From Prochlorococcus sp. AG-347-E03 (GTDB lineage: Bacteria; Cyanobacteriota; Cyanobacteriia; PCC-6307; Cyanobiaceae), in the NCBI GenBank assembly GCA_003279115.1, contig QCBG01000011.1:1-39618 (forward strand): a stretch of DNA of 39,618 nt, read 5' to 3'. Of the stretch, positions 12,706 to 20,157 are shown piece by piece. Each line of letters begins with the position of its first letter. Positions within the stretch are counted from its first letter, which is position 1. Position numbers and translations under genes: made by a program. A model generated the notes under the pieces. It ran no database searches. It was not told the DNA's origin and was given only the letters and a program-made list of their open reading frames with translations.

Positions 12706-13073
12706 ATTCAAAAATAAGGTATATAGGGAACATCTGTTTTCATTGAGTGGCCATAATAACTTTCGGCTGACTTTACTAATATCCAATAAATGAAGTTAAG
12801 GAATTGTTTTTCCATAGGAATTTCAACAGCTTTACTAATTCAAATAAAAAAATAAAATTAAAACAACGTAGGAAATACTTATTTAGATTTCCAGTGATTT
12901 TGCTTCTTATCCGATACTTTCATTTGTGGAATTAGTTATTTATTAGATATTACTTTTTTTGAAAAAACACCCAAAAATTAAATTCTTCTTCAAACCCTTC
13001 TCTAAAAGTACTTTTTTTACCCTATTTAGCCTTTAAGTTTTTTAAAATATGTAAAATACAAATTTCTATTAAA
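12706..13073. other. Intergenic region upstream of hli 13074
   Basis: About 370 bp, AT-rich, with no supported frame. It should carry the promoter of the hli gene at 13074. No clear motif could be selected by eye. Confidence 0.4.
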
Positions 13074-13331
13074 ATGGTTGATTTTAAATCACAAAATATG
13101 TCCAGCGAAAGCTTTTACCCAGATAGTAACTTTTATCTTGATCAGGGCAATACTCAAAAAGAGACTACAATTACAGAAGATCAAATATCCAATATTGATA
13201 AAAATTTTGAATGGCCAAACAGCTATTGGTTTATCGCGGAAAGAACAAATGGAAGGCTTGCAATGATAGGCTTCATGGCTGTTATTATTAACTACACCTT
13301 ATTTGGATGGATAGCGTATCCTTTCCTTTAG
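13074..13331 (+). CDS. hli: High-light-inducible protein with long N-terminus
   Basis: 85 residues. The C-terminal half carries AERTNGRLAMIGFMAVIINY, the intact Hli chlorophyll-binding helix, ending in LFGWIAYPFL. The polar 50-residue N-terminal extension is longer than in most Hli. An internal ATG (MSSES, residue 9) could be the true start. The GWI ending differs from the TTGQ-type Hli and matches the gene at 30231-30359. Confidence 0.9.
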   Translation: MVDFKSQNMSSESFYPDSNFYLDQGNTQKETTITEDQISNIDKNFEWPNSYWFIAERTNGRLAMIGFMAVIINYTLFGWIAYPFL

Positions 13332-13407
13332 TCCAAAATTATAAAAAACAGACATTAACGCCAAAATATGAAAATACTTTTAGTAATGATTCCAGTAATT
13401 CATGAAA

Positions 13408-13635
13408 ATGAATAATTCGAATTTTGATAAAAATGGTGTGGACAAGTCTGGTACCCATTGGCTTCAATATGCTGCTTTTGTTATGACTGCATTTGCTATT
13501 TATTTTGGTTGGGCATTTTTCAATGATGCTAGTTTTCATCTCTTTGCTGTAAAAATATTCAAGTTTTGGAATTGCAATGGGTATAACCCTCTAAGTTATT
13601 GCGTAATGCGTTGGAAAGTGAACTTTTATCCTTAA
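13408..13635 (+). CDS. Small membrane protein next to hli, unknown
   Basis: 75 residues from ATG 13408 (an in-frame ATG at 13402 is also possible). A polar start (NNSNFDKNGVDKSGTHW) is followed by a hydrophobic helix LQYAAFVMTAFAIYFGWAFF. The tail is rich in Cys, Trp and Tyr. The last ~25 residues look unlike the rest, so a frameshift near the 3' end is possible. It follows the hli gene by 76 bp. Confidence 0.5.
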   Translation: MNNSNFDKNGVDKSGTHWLQYAAFVMTAFAIYFGWAFFNDASFHLFAVKIFKFWNCNGYNPLSYCVMRWKVNFYP

Positions 13636-13643
13636 AAATAACT

Positions 13644-13709
13644 TTAAAAAATACTGGTCTTTTCCCTTCCTTTTTCAAAAAGCTTTATATATTCTTTTCT
13701 AGCATTTTC
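13644..13709 (-). pseudogene. Remnant of a DUF1651 gene
   Basis: Between two in-frame stops the minus strand encodes ENARKEYIKLFEKGREKTSI, which aligns with EEARKEYKKLLEEGWRKTSI in the intact DUF1651 gene at 10342-10611. Only about 21 codons remain and the diagnostic Trp has changed to Arg. A decayed copy. Confidence 0.6.
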
Positions 13710-13732
13710 TCAAGTCAAAAGGGATTTTCTAA

Positions 13733-14455
13733 TTAATCAATTGTTTTTGAAGAGTTTTCCAGTAATTCATTTAATCCCAAGATTTCTTCTTTAGTAAATT
13801 CACGATATTTTCCTGTTGGCACGTCTAACTTAATGTTCATAATTCTTACACGCTCTAATGATTGTACCCTATAGCCCAGGGAATCACACATTCTTCTTAT
13901 CTGACGGTTAAGTCCTTGAGTAAGTATGATTCTGAATTTTTTTTGCCCTAATTGCTTTACGAAACAATTCTTAGTTATGGTTTCAAGTATTTCAACGCCA
14001 TTACTCATGGAATGAATAAACTCTTTAGTAATTGGACGATTAACACTTACGATGTATTCTTTTTCATGATTATTTCTTGCTCTGAGTATTTTGTTTACAA
14101 TATCACCATCATTAGTTAAAAAAATCAAACCTTTACTGTGCTTATCTAATCTTCCAATAGGAAAGATTCTTTTAGGATATTTAATGAAATCAATTATATT
14201 GTAAGGCTCAACTCTTCTATCAGTAGTGCAAACAATTCCAACAGGTTTATTAAAGGCTAAGTAAATATTTTTTTGTTTCTTTGATTTTTCTATTCTTTGA
14301 CCTTCAACCACTACTTCGTCATCATCCTCTACCTTGGCACCTATTTCGGGAATCTTCCCATTTATGAATACTTTCCCTTCTCTAATTAGTTTATCTGCTC
14401 TTCTTCTAGAGCAATAACCTACTTCACTTAAATATTTATTTATTCTGGTAGCCAT
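13733..14455 (-). CDS. rluF: RluF-type 23S rRNA pseudouridine synthase
   Basis: 240 residues of the RsuA/RluB/E/F family. An S4 RNA-binding domain (about 3-60: INKYLSEVGYCSRRRADKLI) is followed by the catalytic domain with GRLDKHSKGL (catalytic Asp104) and GLNRQIRRMCDSLGY. The EPYNIIDFI and NNHEKEYIVSV segments resemble RluF, which modifies U2604 of E. coli 23S rRNA, more than RluB or RsuA. Target specificity in cyanobacteria is inferred. A single gene with an ordinary ATG start at 14455. Confidence 0.88.
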   Translation of the reverse strand: MATRINKYLSEVGYCSRRRADKLIREGKVFINGKIPEIGAKVEDDDEVVVEGQRIEKSKKQKNIYLAFNKPVGIVCTTDRRVEPYNIIDFIKYPKRIFPIGRLDKHSKGLIFLTNDGDIVNKILRARNNHEKEYIVSVNRPITKEFIHSMSNGVEILETITKNCFVKQLGQKKFRIILTQGLNRQIRRMCDSLGYRVQSLERVRIMNIKLDVPTGKYREFTKEEILGLNELLENSSKTID

Positions 14456-14793
14456 TTTATAAAAGTTACCTTTTATTTATTTTAAATATGAGGGCAAATT
14501 GTTGTTAACTTAAAGACAATTTAGTCAGAAATCTAAACTACAGATCCAAATTAATTCCATAAGTCCCAAAATTATTTATTTCATAAACATCTAAAATTTT
14601 TCATTATTTCACTATTTGAGAAACAAAGCAAAAGTAAATAATTCATGCGGCAAAATTTTTATCTTTTAAAAATAATTTTCTATGAGCACTCTAAAATATA
14701 AGATTTTATGAGAAGAAAATCTCATTAAAACTTTTGTAAATTTAAGACGAAAATTTATCAAAAAGTAGTCTATAGAATCATTCAGAAATTAAT
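14456..14793. other. Intergenic divergent promoter region
   Basis: 338 bp between the divergent rluF-like gene and a membrane protein gene. No convincing small gene or hairpin was seen. It presumably contains both promoters. Confidence 0.45.
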
Positions 14794-15423
14794 ATGGTGG
14801 TAATTGAACAAAATAATATGATTAAATTTCCAAGTAAATTGTTTTATATTTCGATATTGCCCTCTTCTATTTTATATCTGGCAATTTTATATATATCCAG
14901 CCTTTATGATATCAAACTTAGTTTAGTAGTTCGAGATCTTGCTCAAACCTGTGGTTATCCAATTGGGGTTGGTATGATTTCAAATATTGGAATTTTGTTA
15001 TGGGGAGCAGCTGCATCTATCTGTTTATTTACGACATTTTCGGGAAAAATTAATAGTGATATATCTAAATTACTTTTACTAGGGGGGGCATTTTCAGGCC
15101 TGCTTTGTGTAGATGATTTCTTTCTGCTTCATGATCGTTATATAGGCCCAGATTTTTTGAATCTAACATACCTAGCAATTTCTATTTTGATATTAGTTAG
15201 ATTTAAAAAAATATTAAAAAAAATTGGACTTTTTAACTTGGTAATTTCAATTTTATTCCTTGGCTTATCTATTTTTTTTGATGGAGTAATACAACAAATA
15301 TTTAATCAAAGTTATGAGTTAACTCAATTAATTGAAGAATGGTTTAAATTTCTTGGGATTGTATGTTGGTTAAATTTTTGGTGTAAAGCTTCATCTTATG
15401 CATTGAAATTTAGCAAATCATAA
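14794..15423 (+). CDS. Polytopic membrane protein with DDxxxLHD motif, unknown
   Basis: 209 residues with about six hydrophobic helices. Near residue 106 a polar cluster in a membrane context reads VDDFFLLHDRYIGP, and a later helix carries LIEEWFKFLG. Acidic and His residues inside helices occur in membrane hydrolases such as the CREST superfamily, but the pattern is not sufficient to place it there. An alternative ATG exists at 14818 (residue 9). Confidence 0.6.
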   Translation: MVVIEQNNMIKFPSKLFYISILPSSILYLAILYISSLYDIKLSLVVRDLAQTCGYPIGVGMISNIGILLWGAAASICLFTTFSGKINSDISKLLLLGGAFSGLLCVDDFFLLHDRYIGPDFLNLTYLAISILILVRFKKILKKIGLFNLVISILFLGLSIFFDGVIQQIFNQSYELTQLIEEWFKFLGIVCWLNFWCKASSYALKFSKS

Positions 15424-15478
15424 AATAATAAAAATATTTCCTTTCGATAATATTTTTGGAATTTAGTAGCCTTTTAAT

Positions 15479-16117
15479 TTAAAACAAACTCATTTGATCA
15501 GTTTCTCTCTTCTTTACATCTTCTACAAGCCAACCATCTGGTGGCCAATTCATCATGATTGGGAATAATCCTTTTAATTCATCTGTATCTTTAACTTGTT
15601 CTGTCCATTGTTCTTCATATCCATTTGGTACTATAACAGGCATACGGTGATGTATAGGTTGTATTAAATCATTTGGTTCAGTTGTTAAAACGCAGCAACT
15701 TTCAAGTTCTGCTCCATCTGGTGAGGTCCATTTACTCCAAATTCCTCCCAACCAAAAAGTCTCATAATTTGCTTTTCGAACCCGATATTTTTTTTCAAAA
15801 AACCCACTCGCAGGTATTAAACACCTTTTATGTTTCCAACTTGCACTAAATAATTTTTTTTCTTCTACTGTTTCTGATCTTGCATTAAATGGTCTTGGTC
15901 TCGCTTTATCAAATGGATCTTTCGCCCAAGGGGAAATAAAGCCCCATTTCATAAAAGTAGTTTTCATTCTTCCTTCGTTTTTAATTACAAGCACAGGATC
16001 ATTAGGTCTTATTAGATTTTGAATCTCGTACTTAGAATCAAGTCCACTTGGATAGTCTTTTTTCAAAACCTTTGGTAACTTCTCAAATTTAGTTTTTAGC
16101 TCAAATCTTCCACACAT
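15479..16117 (-). CDS. yedK: SRAP domain protein (YedK/HMCES), abasic-site shield
   Basis: 212 residues. Cys2 (MCGRF) is the nucleophile that becomes the N-terminal residue after Met removal. The active-site set is present: Asn78 in FNARSET, Glu108 in ASGFFE and His157 in HHRMPVIV. SRAP proteins form a thiazolidine crosslink with abasic sites in single-stranded DNA and protect them at replication forks. The last five residues, QMSLF, fit the bacterial sliding-clamp-binding consensus (QL[SD]LF), which would recruit the protein to DnaN. Family assignment is firm; clamp binding is inference. Confidence 0.93.
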   Translation of the reverse strand: MCGRFELKTKFEKLPKVLKKDYPSGLDSKYEIQNLIRPNDPVLVIKNEGRMKTTFMKWGFISPWAKDPFDKARPRPFNARSETVEEKKLFSASWKHKRCLIPASGFFEKKYRVRKANYETFWLGGIWSKWTSPDGAELESCCVLTTEPNDLIQPIHHRMPVIVPNGYEEQWTEQVKDTDELKGLFPIMMNWPPDGWLVEDVKKRETDQMSLF

Positions 16118-16305
16118 TAATTTATAAATTTTTTAAAGCTTACTCAAAAAAGCGTTAAATTTTCCTTATTTTAAATCTACTTAAAGTTTTCTCAAATAAA
16201 AAAACAATTACATAATCTAAGAAAGTTTTAATCTAAATCATTAAGATAAAATGTAAATATAGAAAAGCTTCCTCAATTTTAATTTTAATGTTTCAAACTT
16301 AAATT

Positions 16306-16437
16306 ATGACAGATCCAATTCTTTATTTATCAATGTTGTTGGGACTTGGAGGAGTTTATGTATTAATTTCATCCTTTCATGATGATGACGATGGTGATGA
16401 TGGAGGAAAATATATTTATAATCCCGAATACGTATAG
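16306..16437 (+). CDS. 43-residue membrane peptide with acidic run
   Basis: From ATG 16306: a hydrophobic helix (ILYLSMLLGLGGVYVLISSF), then HDDDDGDDGG, then a short polar end. The acidic run could bind cations. The gene at 18486-18599 has the same plan (one helix then an acidic tail). No known family. Confidence 0.5.
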   Translation: MTDPILYLSMLLGLGGVYVLISSFHDDDDGDDGGKYIYNPEYV

Positions 16438-16594
16438 CTAACGAGATTGTTGATGAGTTTATAAAACAACAGTTCTGAAGTTGAAAGTTTTTTTAGTAAA
16501 TAAAATATAATCGTAAAAATTTCTTAAGAATACTTGAGTCATATCGCCCTTTATTTCAATAAATCTAATCTATTATATTAATTTTTAAAATTAA

Positions 16595-16700
16595 TTGTTG
16601 GTCCTCTATCCGTATATGTTTGTGCCTTAAACCGTACATTCTTGTTCGTCGGTTGATAAGTATGCCTAGTTAGAACTTAGTAGTAGAAGAAATAAATTAA
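16595..16700 (+). promoter_or_regulatory. Leader region of the 16701 gene with a hairpin
   Basis: The 100 bp before the gene are less AT-rich than usual. They contain AACCG ... CGGTT around TACATTCTTGTTCGT (about 16630-16656), a possible 5'-UTR stem-loop. The role is unknown. A short MFVP frame inside it is not considered a gene. Confidence 0.3.
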
Positions 16701-16886
16701 ATGCCTTCAACACCAATCAAATCTTGTAATAAATATGTGTTGAGTTACAAAGATTCATCAAATAATACACATGAAGTTGGCTTTTATGCTCGCGATGCAT
16801 ACGATTGTCTAATGCTTGCGAGAGAATTTAACTCTTACGTACATGACAATCCAGGATCTGTAATCAGAATCCAACGAAAATTTTGA
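16701..16886 (+). CDS. Small conserved-looking soluble protein, unknown
   Basis: 61 residues: SCNKYVLSYKDSSNNTHEVG, then YARDAYDCLMLAREFNSYV and a basic C-terminus (VIRIQRKF). A strand-helix-strand pattern without membrane segments. The next gene follows 11 bp later with a good ribosome site (GAGGAAATTA), so they form a pair. Function unknown. Confidence 0.65.
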   Translation: MPSTPIKSCNKYVLSYKDSSNNTHEVGFYARDAYDCLMLAREFNSYVHDNPGSVIRIQRKF

Positions 16887-16897
16887 GGAAATTAATT

Positions 16898-17062
16898 ATG
16901 AATTTAAAAAGATCACCATTCGCAATTCAAGATAAAAATGCAAGAGATCTTGACAATGCAATAGACACTCCAACTATCGCAGATTTAATGAGAGAACAGA
17001 AGGTTCCTCAATATGTAGGGAATACAGTTCACCATAGAAGAGATTTAGACTCTCTTGGTTAG
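16898..17062 (+). CDS. 54-residue basic protein, unknown
   Basis: The frame from ATG 16898, preceded by GAGGAA, encodes a hydrophilic protein with KNARDLDNAIDTPTIADLMR and an HHRRDLDSLG end. It forms an operon with 16701-16886. No domain recognised. Confidence 0.6.
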   Translation: MNLKRSPFAIQDKNARDLDNAIDTPTIADLMREQKVPQYVGNTVHHRRDLDSLG

Positions 17063-17126
17063 TTTATTAAAATAGCCAGTTACTAATTTTTAAAATTAAC
17101 GATCATAATTAATTTTTGTTTTTCAT

Positions 17127-17294
17127 TCATAAGATAATATCCTCTTCCTCAAGTTTGTTTTTAAGCTCTATAGGCATATACGCAATATCTTTTTTTATTG
17201 CATTAATTGCGTCTATATACTTTTCAGGCTCAGCTAAAAGCATTTTTATTAAATTATATTGACTTTCAATTTCTTGAGAAGAGAATTTGCCCAT
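17127..17294 (-). CDS. 55-residue helical protein with hairpin leader, unknown
   Basis: From ATG 17294 to TGA 17127. A helical, charged product (SSQEIESQYNLIKMLLAEPE, then an acidic C-terminus EEEDII). Its start codon directly follows the same type of hairpin and T8 tract seen before the barrel genes at 6187, 7385 and 7777. It lies downstream of a DUF3303 gene on the same strand, again like that cluster. Confidence 0.55.
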   Translation of the reverse strand: MGKFSSQEIESQYNLIKMLLAEPEKYIDAINAIKKDIAYMPIELKNKLEEEDIIL

Positions 17295-17338
17295 AAAAAA
17301 AAGAGGGTTTTATCCCTCTATGTTAGAACTACTGTCAA
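17295..17338 (-). promoter_or_regulatory. Leader hairpin and T8 abutting ATG, with TTGACA box
   Basis: Minus strand: TTGACA (17338-17333), seven to eight bases, TAACAT, then hairpin AGAGGG/CCCTCT and eight T, then ATG 17294. Same module as at 6187, 7385 and 7777. Confidence 0.6.
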
Positions 17339-17357
17339 TCATTTAAAAGATTGACTA

Positions 17358-17669
17358 TTAATTCGAGGCTGATGCTATTTCTTTATGGACGGAGAGAAAT
17401 TCACTATCTGTTAAAACTGGTGTAACTTCAATTTCTACTCCAAAATTATCGACCCAGATATTACTCCATTTCCAAATGTTCTGATGATTTGAAGATTCAA
17501 CTATTGCCCAACCGTTAGCTCCTTCAGGATTTACAACTCGATTGACAACTTTAAACCCATCAAATTCATCACCTTCGCATCCTCCTTCCACAAAACCAGC
17601 AAAAGCTTCTGCCCCTTGCATGTGACTTTCTTGATCTGGAAATTGCCAGTGTACGATGTAAGTTTGCAT
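17358..17669 (-). CDS. DUF3303 family protein
   Basis: 103 residues: TYIVHWQFPDQESHMQGAEA, then FDGFKVVNRVVNPEG, GWAIVESSNHQNIWKWSNIW, and VEIEVTPVLTDSEF. This matches the DUF3303 genes at 6245 and 6633 in order and spacing of conserved parts. Predicted dimeric alpha-beta barrel of unknown function. Confidence 0.82.
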   Translation of the reverse strand: MQTYIVHWQFPDQESHMQGAEAFAGFVEGGCEGDEFDGFKVVNRVVNPEGANGWAIVESSNHQNIWKWSNIWVDNFGVEIEVTPVLTDSEFLSVHKEIASASN

Positions 17670-17773
17670 GAATTAAAACATTTTTTTAATTATTAATTAT
17701 CAAATTTAAAAATTAAATAAAAAGTCTTTAAACACTAATTAAAAGACTATAAGCCTGGGAGGCAAAATAACAA

Positions 17774-17794
17774 AAAAAAAGACTCTTACGAGCC
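17774..17794 (-). terminator. Minus-strand terminator of an unassigned transcript
   Basis: On the minus strand GGCTC GTAA GAGTC is followed by nine T (plus-strand coordinates 17772-17794). No gene lies immediately upstream on this strand, so it may end a small RNA that starts around 17850-17880. Confidence 0.5.
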
Positions 17795-17884
17795 TAGGTG
17801 ATGGGGACTCCTATAATGACAAATTAATCAGAAACTAACAACCCCACCAATAGGTAATTTTTATTACTTGCAAACACCATATAT

Positions 17885-17962
17885 AGTGCTAGGATTTCTA
17901 AAAAGCTGGGTGATGGGGATTATCCCGCTTTTGGACTGGGGCGAAGCTAACGCCCTTTTTTT
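17885..17962 (+). ncRNA. Candidate small RNA or leader ending in a strong terminator
   Basis: This contains GGGTGATGGGGATTATCCC (a hairpin-forming stretch), then GGGCG/CGCCC with seven T (17938-17962). A TATAGT box lies just upstream. GGTGATGGGGA is also found at 17797-17807 in the same orientation. A small frame starts directly after the T run, so the element might instead be a leader of the hairpin-T-ATG kind. Confidence 0.45.
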
Positions 17963-18049
17963 ATGGAAAATCAACTTAAATCAATAAAGACAGACCAAGG
18001 ATTAAGCTATATTAATCTTTTGAAGATAATCCCAAGCAATCTTCAATGA
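17963..18049 (+). CDS. Possible 28-residue peptide after a hairpin
   Basis: An ATG directly following the GGGCG/CGCCC hairpin and T7 run opens a 28-codon frame (ENQLKSIKTDQGLSYINLLK and eight more residues). The placement mirrors the leaders of the barrel genes. Length gives weak support. Confidence 0.3.
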   Translation: MENQLKSIKTDQGLSYINLLKIIPSNLQ

Positions 18050-18284
18050 TTAGTGGAATTTTAATTTCTTATATTTGTTTTTCATACGAAATCAATCAAT
18101 CCTGTCATGAAAAGATATAGTATTGCATCAAATGAAAAATCAAGAAAAGAAAACCAAAATCTATTAAAGGGTGGCGCAAACACATAGATTCAATAGTTTT
18201 AAAAAAAGTGGATAGGTACTTTACCTAAAATTTGACATTATTAAAAATTAACTGCTAGATAAGCCTCAGAGAGAAGGATTAACT

Positions 18285-18452
18285 ATGAAAAAAGACATTT
18301 ATTCAAACATAAAAAATTTTGATGCTTTAGAAAGTTTTTTTGAATGTATAACTTCTTGTAGTATCAATAGTGAAGGAGTAGATTGCACAACAGCTTGTTA
18401 TGTAAAACATTTAGAACCAAACAATATTGATTACCCTTTAAAATTTTTATAA
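18285..18452 (+). CDS. 55-residue cysteine-containing protein, unknown
   Basis: From ATG 18285, with GAGAAGGA as a good ribosome site. Four Cys are spaced in a central region (FFECITSCSI and VDCTTACY), i.e. two C-x3-C pairs, suggestive of metal or disulfide bonding. No known family. Confidence 0.6.
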   Translation: MKKDIYSNIKNFDALESFFECITSCSINSEGVDCTTACYVKHLEPNNIDYPLKFL

Positions 18453-18485
18453 GCAAATATGATCAATAATTGTTAGGTTTAATAG

Positions 18486-18599
18486 ATGGTATTTCCCCCT
18501 GCTCAAGTTGTTTTTGGACTATTGCTTTTATCTATAGCAGTTGTTCTAATTTGGGACATTAGGTACAGTCCTTTTGGAGAAGACGAAGACGGAATTTAG
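18486..18599 (+). CDS. 37-residue membrane peptide with acidic tail
   Basis: The frame from ATG 18486 encodes one helix (VVFGLLLLSIAVVLIW) followed by DIRYSPFGEDEDGI. Its plan resembles the gene at 16306-16437. It lies 33 bp after the cysteine-containing gene. Confidence 0.5.
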   Translation: MVFPPAQVVFGLLLLSIAVVLIWDIRYSPFGEDEDGI

Positions 18600-18610
18600 T
18601 CTTCAACTAG

Positions 18611-18690
18611 GAAGCTGATTTGTAGGTGGTGCGCAAAATCGCCGCTTCTTTCTTTTGAGTCTTTTGTAAACGACGAAAGAGACTAATAAT
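18611..18690. other. Region of two consecutive stem-loops
   Basis: GAAGC (18611-18615) pairs with GCTTC (18644-18648) around an inner GGTG/CGCC stem. A second imperfect stem follows between 18659-18667 and 18673-18683. The block follows the stop at 18599 and could be a 3' structure or a small RNA. The strand is uncertain. The rest of the gap to 18900 holds nothing I can name. Confidence 0.35.
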
Positions 18691-18900
18691 AACAATGTAA
18701 TGACTATTGAATTAATCATATTAAGTAGTTTTATATATATGAAAACAAATATGTTCTAAATATCAATGATTAAAGTCATTTTTTCAAAAAGTAGCTAATT
18801 ATGGACTAATTTTTAATATTAATCTTTGATATTAGTTATCCAAAACAACCTAGAGAAAATGTTTATCTGACCAAAAGTAATTTCTATTAATAAGAATAAA

Positions 18901-19005
18901 TCACTTTTTCTTATTTCTCATTTGATATTGCAGAACAGCTTTTAGGTGTTGTACTTCTTTTTCTAAAGTCTCAATTCTTTTTTCTAGTTCTTCATTAGTT
19001 GCCAT
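18901..19005 (-). CDS. 34-residue coiled-coil peptide
   Basis: The frame from ATG 19005 encodes an almost pure heptad helix (EELEKRIETLEKEVQHLKAV) with a basic end (MRNKKK). It is probably a dimerising coiled coil, with a partner unknown. Despite its size the regular heptads argue for a real gene. Confidence 0.55.
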   Translation of the reverse strand: MATNEELEKRIETLEKEVQHLKAVLQYQMRNKKK

Positions 19006-19100
19006 ATGTTTGGGAGATAAATTCCTTGTTATTTATACTATTAAAAATGTGAATTCTTACCCATGACAAACTTAAAATAAGTATTAGAGCCTATTGATGG

Positions 19101-19126
19101 GCATAATTTCTCTAGATAAATTATGC
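19101..19126. promoter_or_regulatory. 26-bp inverted repeat upstream of the 19151 operon
   Basis: GCATAATTT (19101-19109) and AAATTATGC (19118-19126) are perfect 9-bp inverted arms around an 8-bp centre. It lies 25-50 bp before the ATG at 19151 and has no T run, so an operator is more likely than a terminator. Confidence 0.45.
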
Positions 19127-19150
19127 AGAGTATAAATTTCGGGGGAATTT

Positions 19151-19294
19151 ATGAGTGGAGATTATGAGACACTAGAAATCAATCAACCTAAAATTACATA
19201 TTTTCAAAAAAGATCCGAAAACAATACTGAATGGTTAGATGAATTAATCAATCAAATTGAAGATATGAAAAACAATATATCCAAATCTGCTTAA
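19151..19294 (+). CDS. 47-residue acidic protein, first gene of a small operon
   Basis: From ATG 19151, with GGGGGAA upstream. A hydrophilic product ending in a helix (EWLDELINQIEDMKNNI). Its stop overlaps the next ATG (TAATG). The run to 20150 is closely packed and on one strand, so it is probably one transcript. Function unknown. Confidence 0.55.
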   Translation: MSGDYETLEINQPKITYFQKRSENNTEWLDELINQIEDMKNNISKSA

Positions 19295-19410
19295 TGACAG
19301 AAACAGAGTTTAAAGAATTAGAGAAATTTGTAAAAGATAATGTATACAACGACTAGTTAAAAGATTTAAATTTAAGGGAAGTTATAGACAGAAACAAAGA
19401 ATACGAATGA
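19294..19410 (+). pseudogene. Small gene interrupted by an in-frame TAG
   Basis: ATG 19294 overlaps the previous stop. The frame reads TETEFKELEKFVKDNVYND, then TAG at 19354, and continues with LKDLNLREVIDRNKEYE to TGA at 19408-19410, which overlaps the next gene's ATG by the usual ATGA. Both overlaps make sense only for the full 38-codon frame. A Trp codon (TGG) changed to TAG is the simplest cause. The 20-residue stub may still be translated. Confidence 0.55.
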
Positions 19411-19643
19411 GATCAAATTTTCGAACAAACATTCGACTAGCTACAAACATTCTTTTAGTTATTGTTACTTTTGCTATTGCTTTAAAAATTACTCCAATAG
19501 CAAAGGTATATCAGGAGAAAAATTTATGTATTAAATATTTAAAACATCAAATAGATCGAGACGAACTTATCAAAAGACTAAGAATAGTTAAACAAGCTAA
19601 TCCATCTAGTATTTGTGAATCTATCCTTAATACAAATACTTGA
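19407..19643 (+). CDS. Small membrane-anchored protein, unknown
   Basis: 78 residues. One N-terminal helix (ATNILLVIVTFAIALKI) precedes a basic periplasmic-type domain with two Cys (NLCIKYLKHQIDRDELIKRL and SSICESIL). ATG 19407 overlaps the upstream stop. No known domain. Confidence 0.6.
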   Translation: MRSNFRTNIRLATNILLVIVTFAIALKITPIAKVYQEKNLCIKYLKHQIDRDELIKRLRIVKQANPSSICESILNTNT

Positions 19644-19652
19644 TTATAAATA

Positions 19653-19874
19653 ATGCATATTTTTCTAAGAAATTTTAAATTTTTTATTTTTTTATTTTCA
19701 TTATCTCTAAATTTCAATAGTTATTTAAATGCACATATGAGGGGTACATTTCTTACTGAAGAGGACGCAGAAAATAGATCTTTAGAACTTGGTTGCGAAG
19801 GCATACATAAGAACCAAGATAAATGGATGCCATGCAAAAACGAAAAAGAATTACATATTTATTTGAGGAAATAA
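19653..19874 (+). CDS. DUF3721 family secreted protein
   Basis: 73 residues with a signal peptide (FFIFLFSLSLNFNSYLNA|H). The mature part has FLTEEDAENRSLELGCEGIH and KWMPCKNEKELHIYLRK, the DUF3721 pattern with two conserved Cys that can form a disulfide. Exported, function unknown. Its stop is followed immediately by the ATG of the next gene. Confidence 0.78.
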   Translation: MHIFLRNFKFFIFLFSLSLNFNSYLNAHMRGTFLTEEDAENRSLELGCEGIHKNQDKWMPCKNEKELHIYLRK

Positions 19875-20150
19875 ATGGGGAAATTAAAAACCGATAAAAG
19901 AAAAATCCACAGAAAAATAACGGCACTTTCAGCAATCCCTTTACTAATTACTATTTTATCTGGGGCTATTTATAGTATTCTGCAACCATTAGGGGTAGAT
20001 GCTTTTTGGTTAATCAAATGGCATACAGGTAATTTTGGCATCATTAATTTGCAACCTTTCTACTCGATATTTCTTGGTATGGCATCAATAATCTCTATAG
20101 TGTCTGGCCTAAGACTATTACAAGAAAGAACTAAGTTAGATCCTAAGTAA
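19875..20150 (+). CDS. Two-helix membrane protein, PepSY-helix-like
   Basis: 91 residues. HRKITALSAIPLLITILSGA forms a first helix with a nearby His; a loop with WLIKWHTGNFG and a second helix (FLGMASIISIVSGLRLL) follow. The arrangement resembles the small membrane halves of PepSY-associated proteins, where His near the membrane may bind haem. This is only a resemblance. It is the last gene of the 19151-20150 run. Confidence 0.6.
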   Translation: MGKLKTDKRKIHRKITALSAIPLLITILSGAIYSILQPLGVDAFWLIKWHTGNFGIINLQPFYSIFLGMASIISIVSGLRLLQERTKLDPK

Positions 20151-20157
20151 GGCCAAA

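Noticed and set aside
13339..13539. 66-codon minus-strand frame opposite the 13408 gene
   Set aside because: No ribosome site; the plus-strand frame has a clear membrane helix and follows an hli gene.
18107..18187. 26-codon frame (plus strand)
   Set aside because: No ribosome site, no hydrophobic or structured segment, and no coupling to neighbours.
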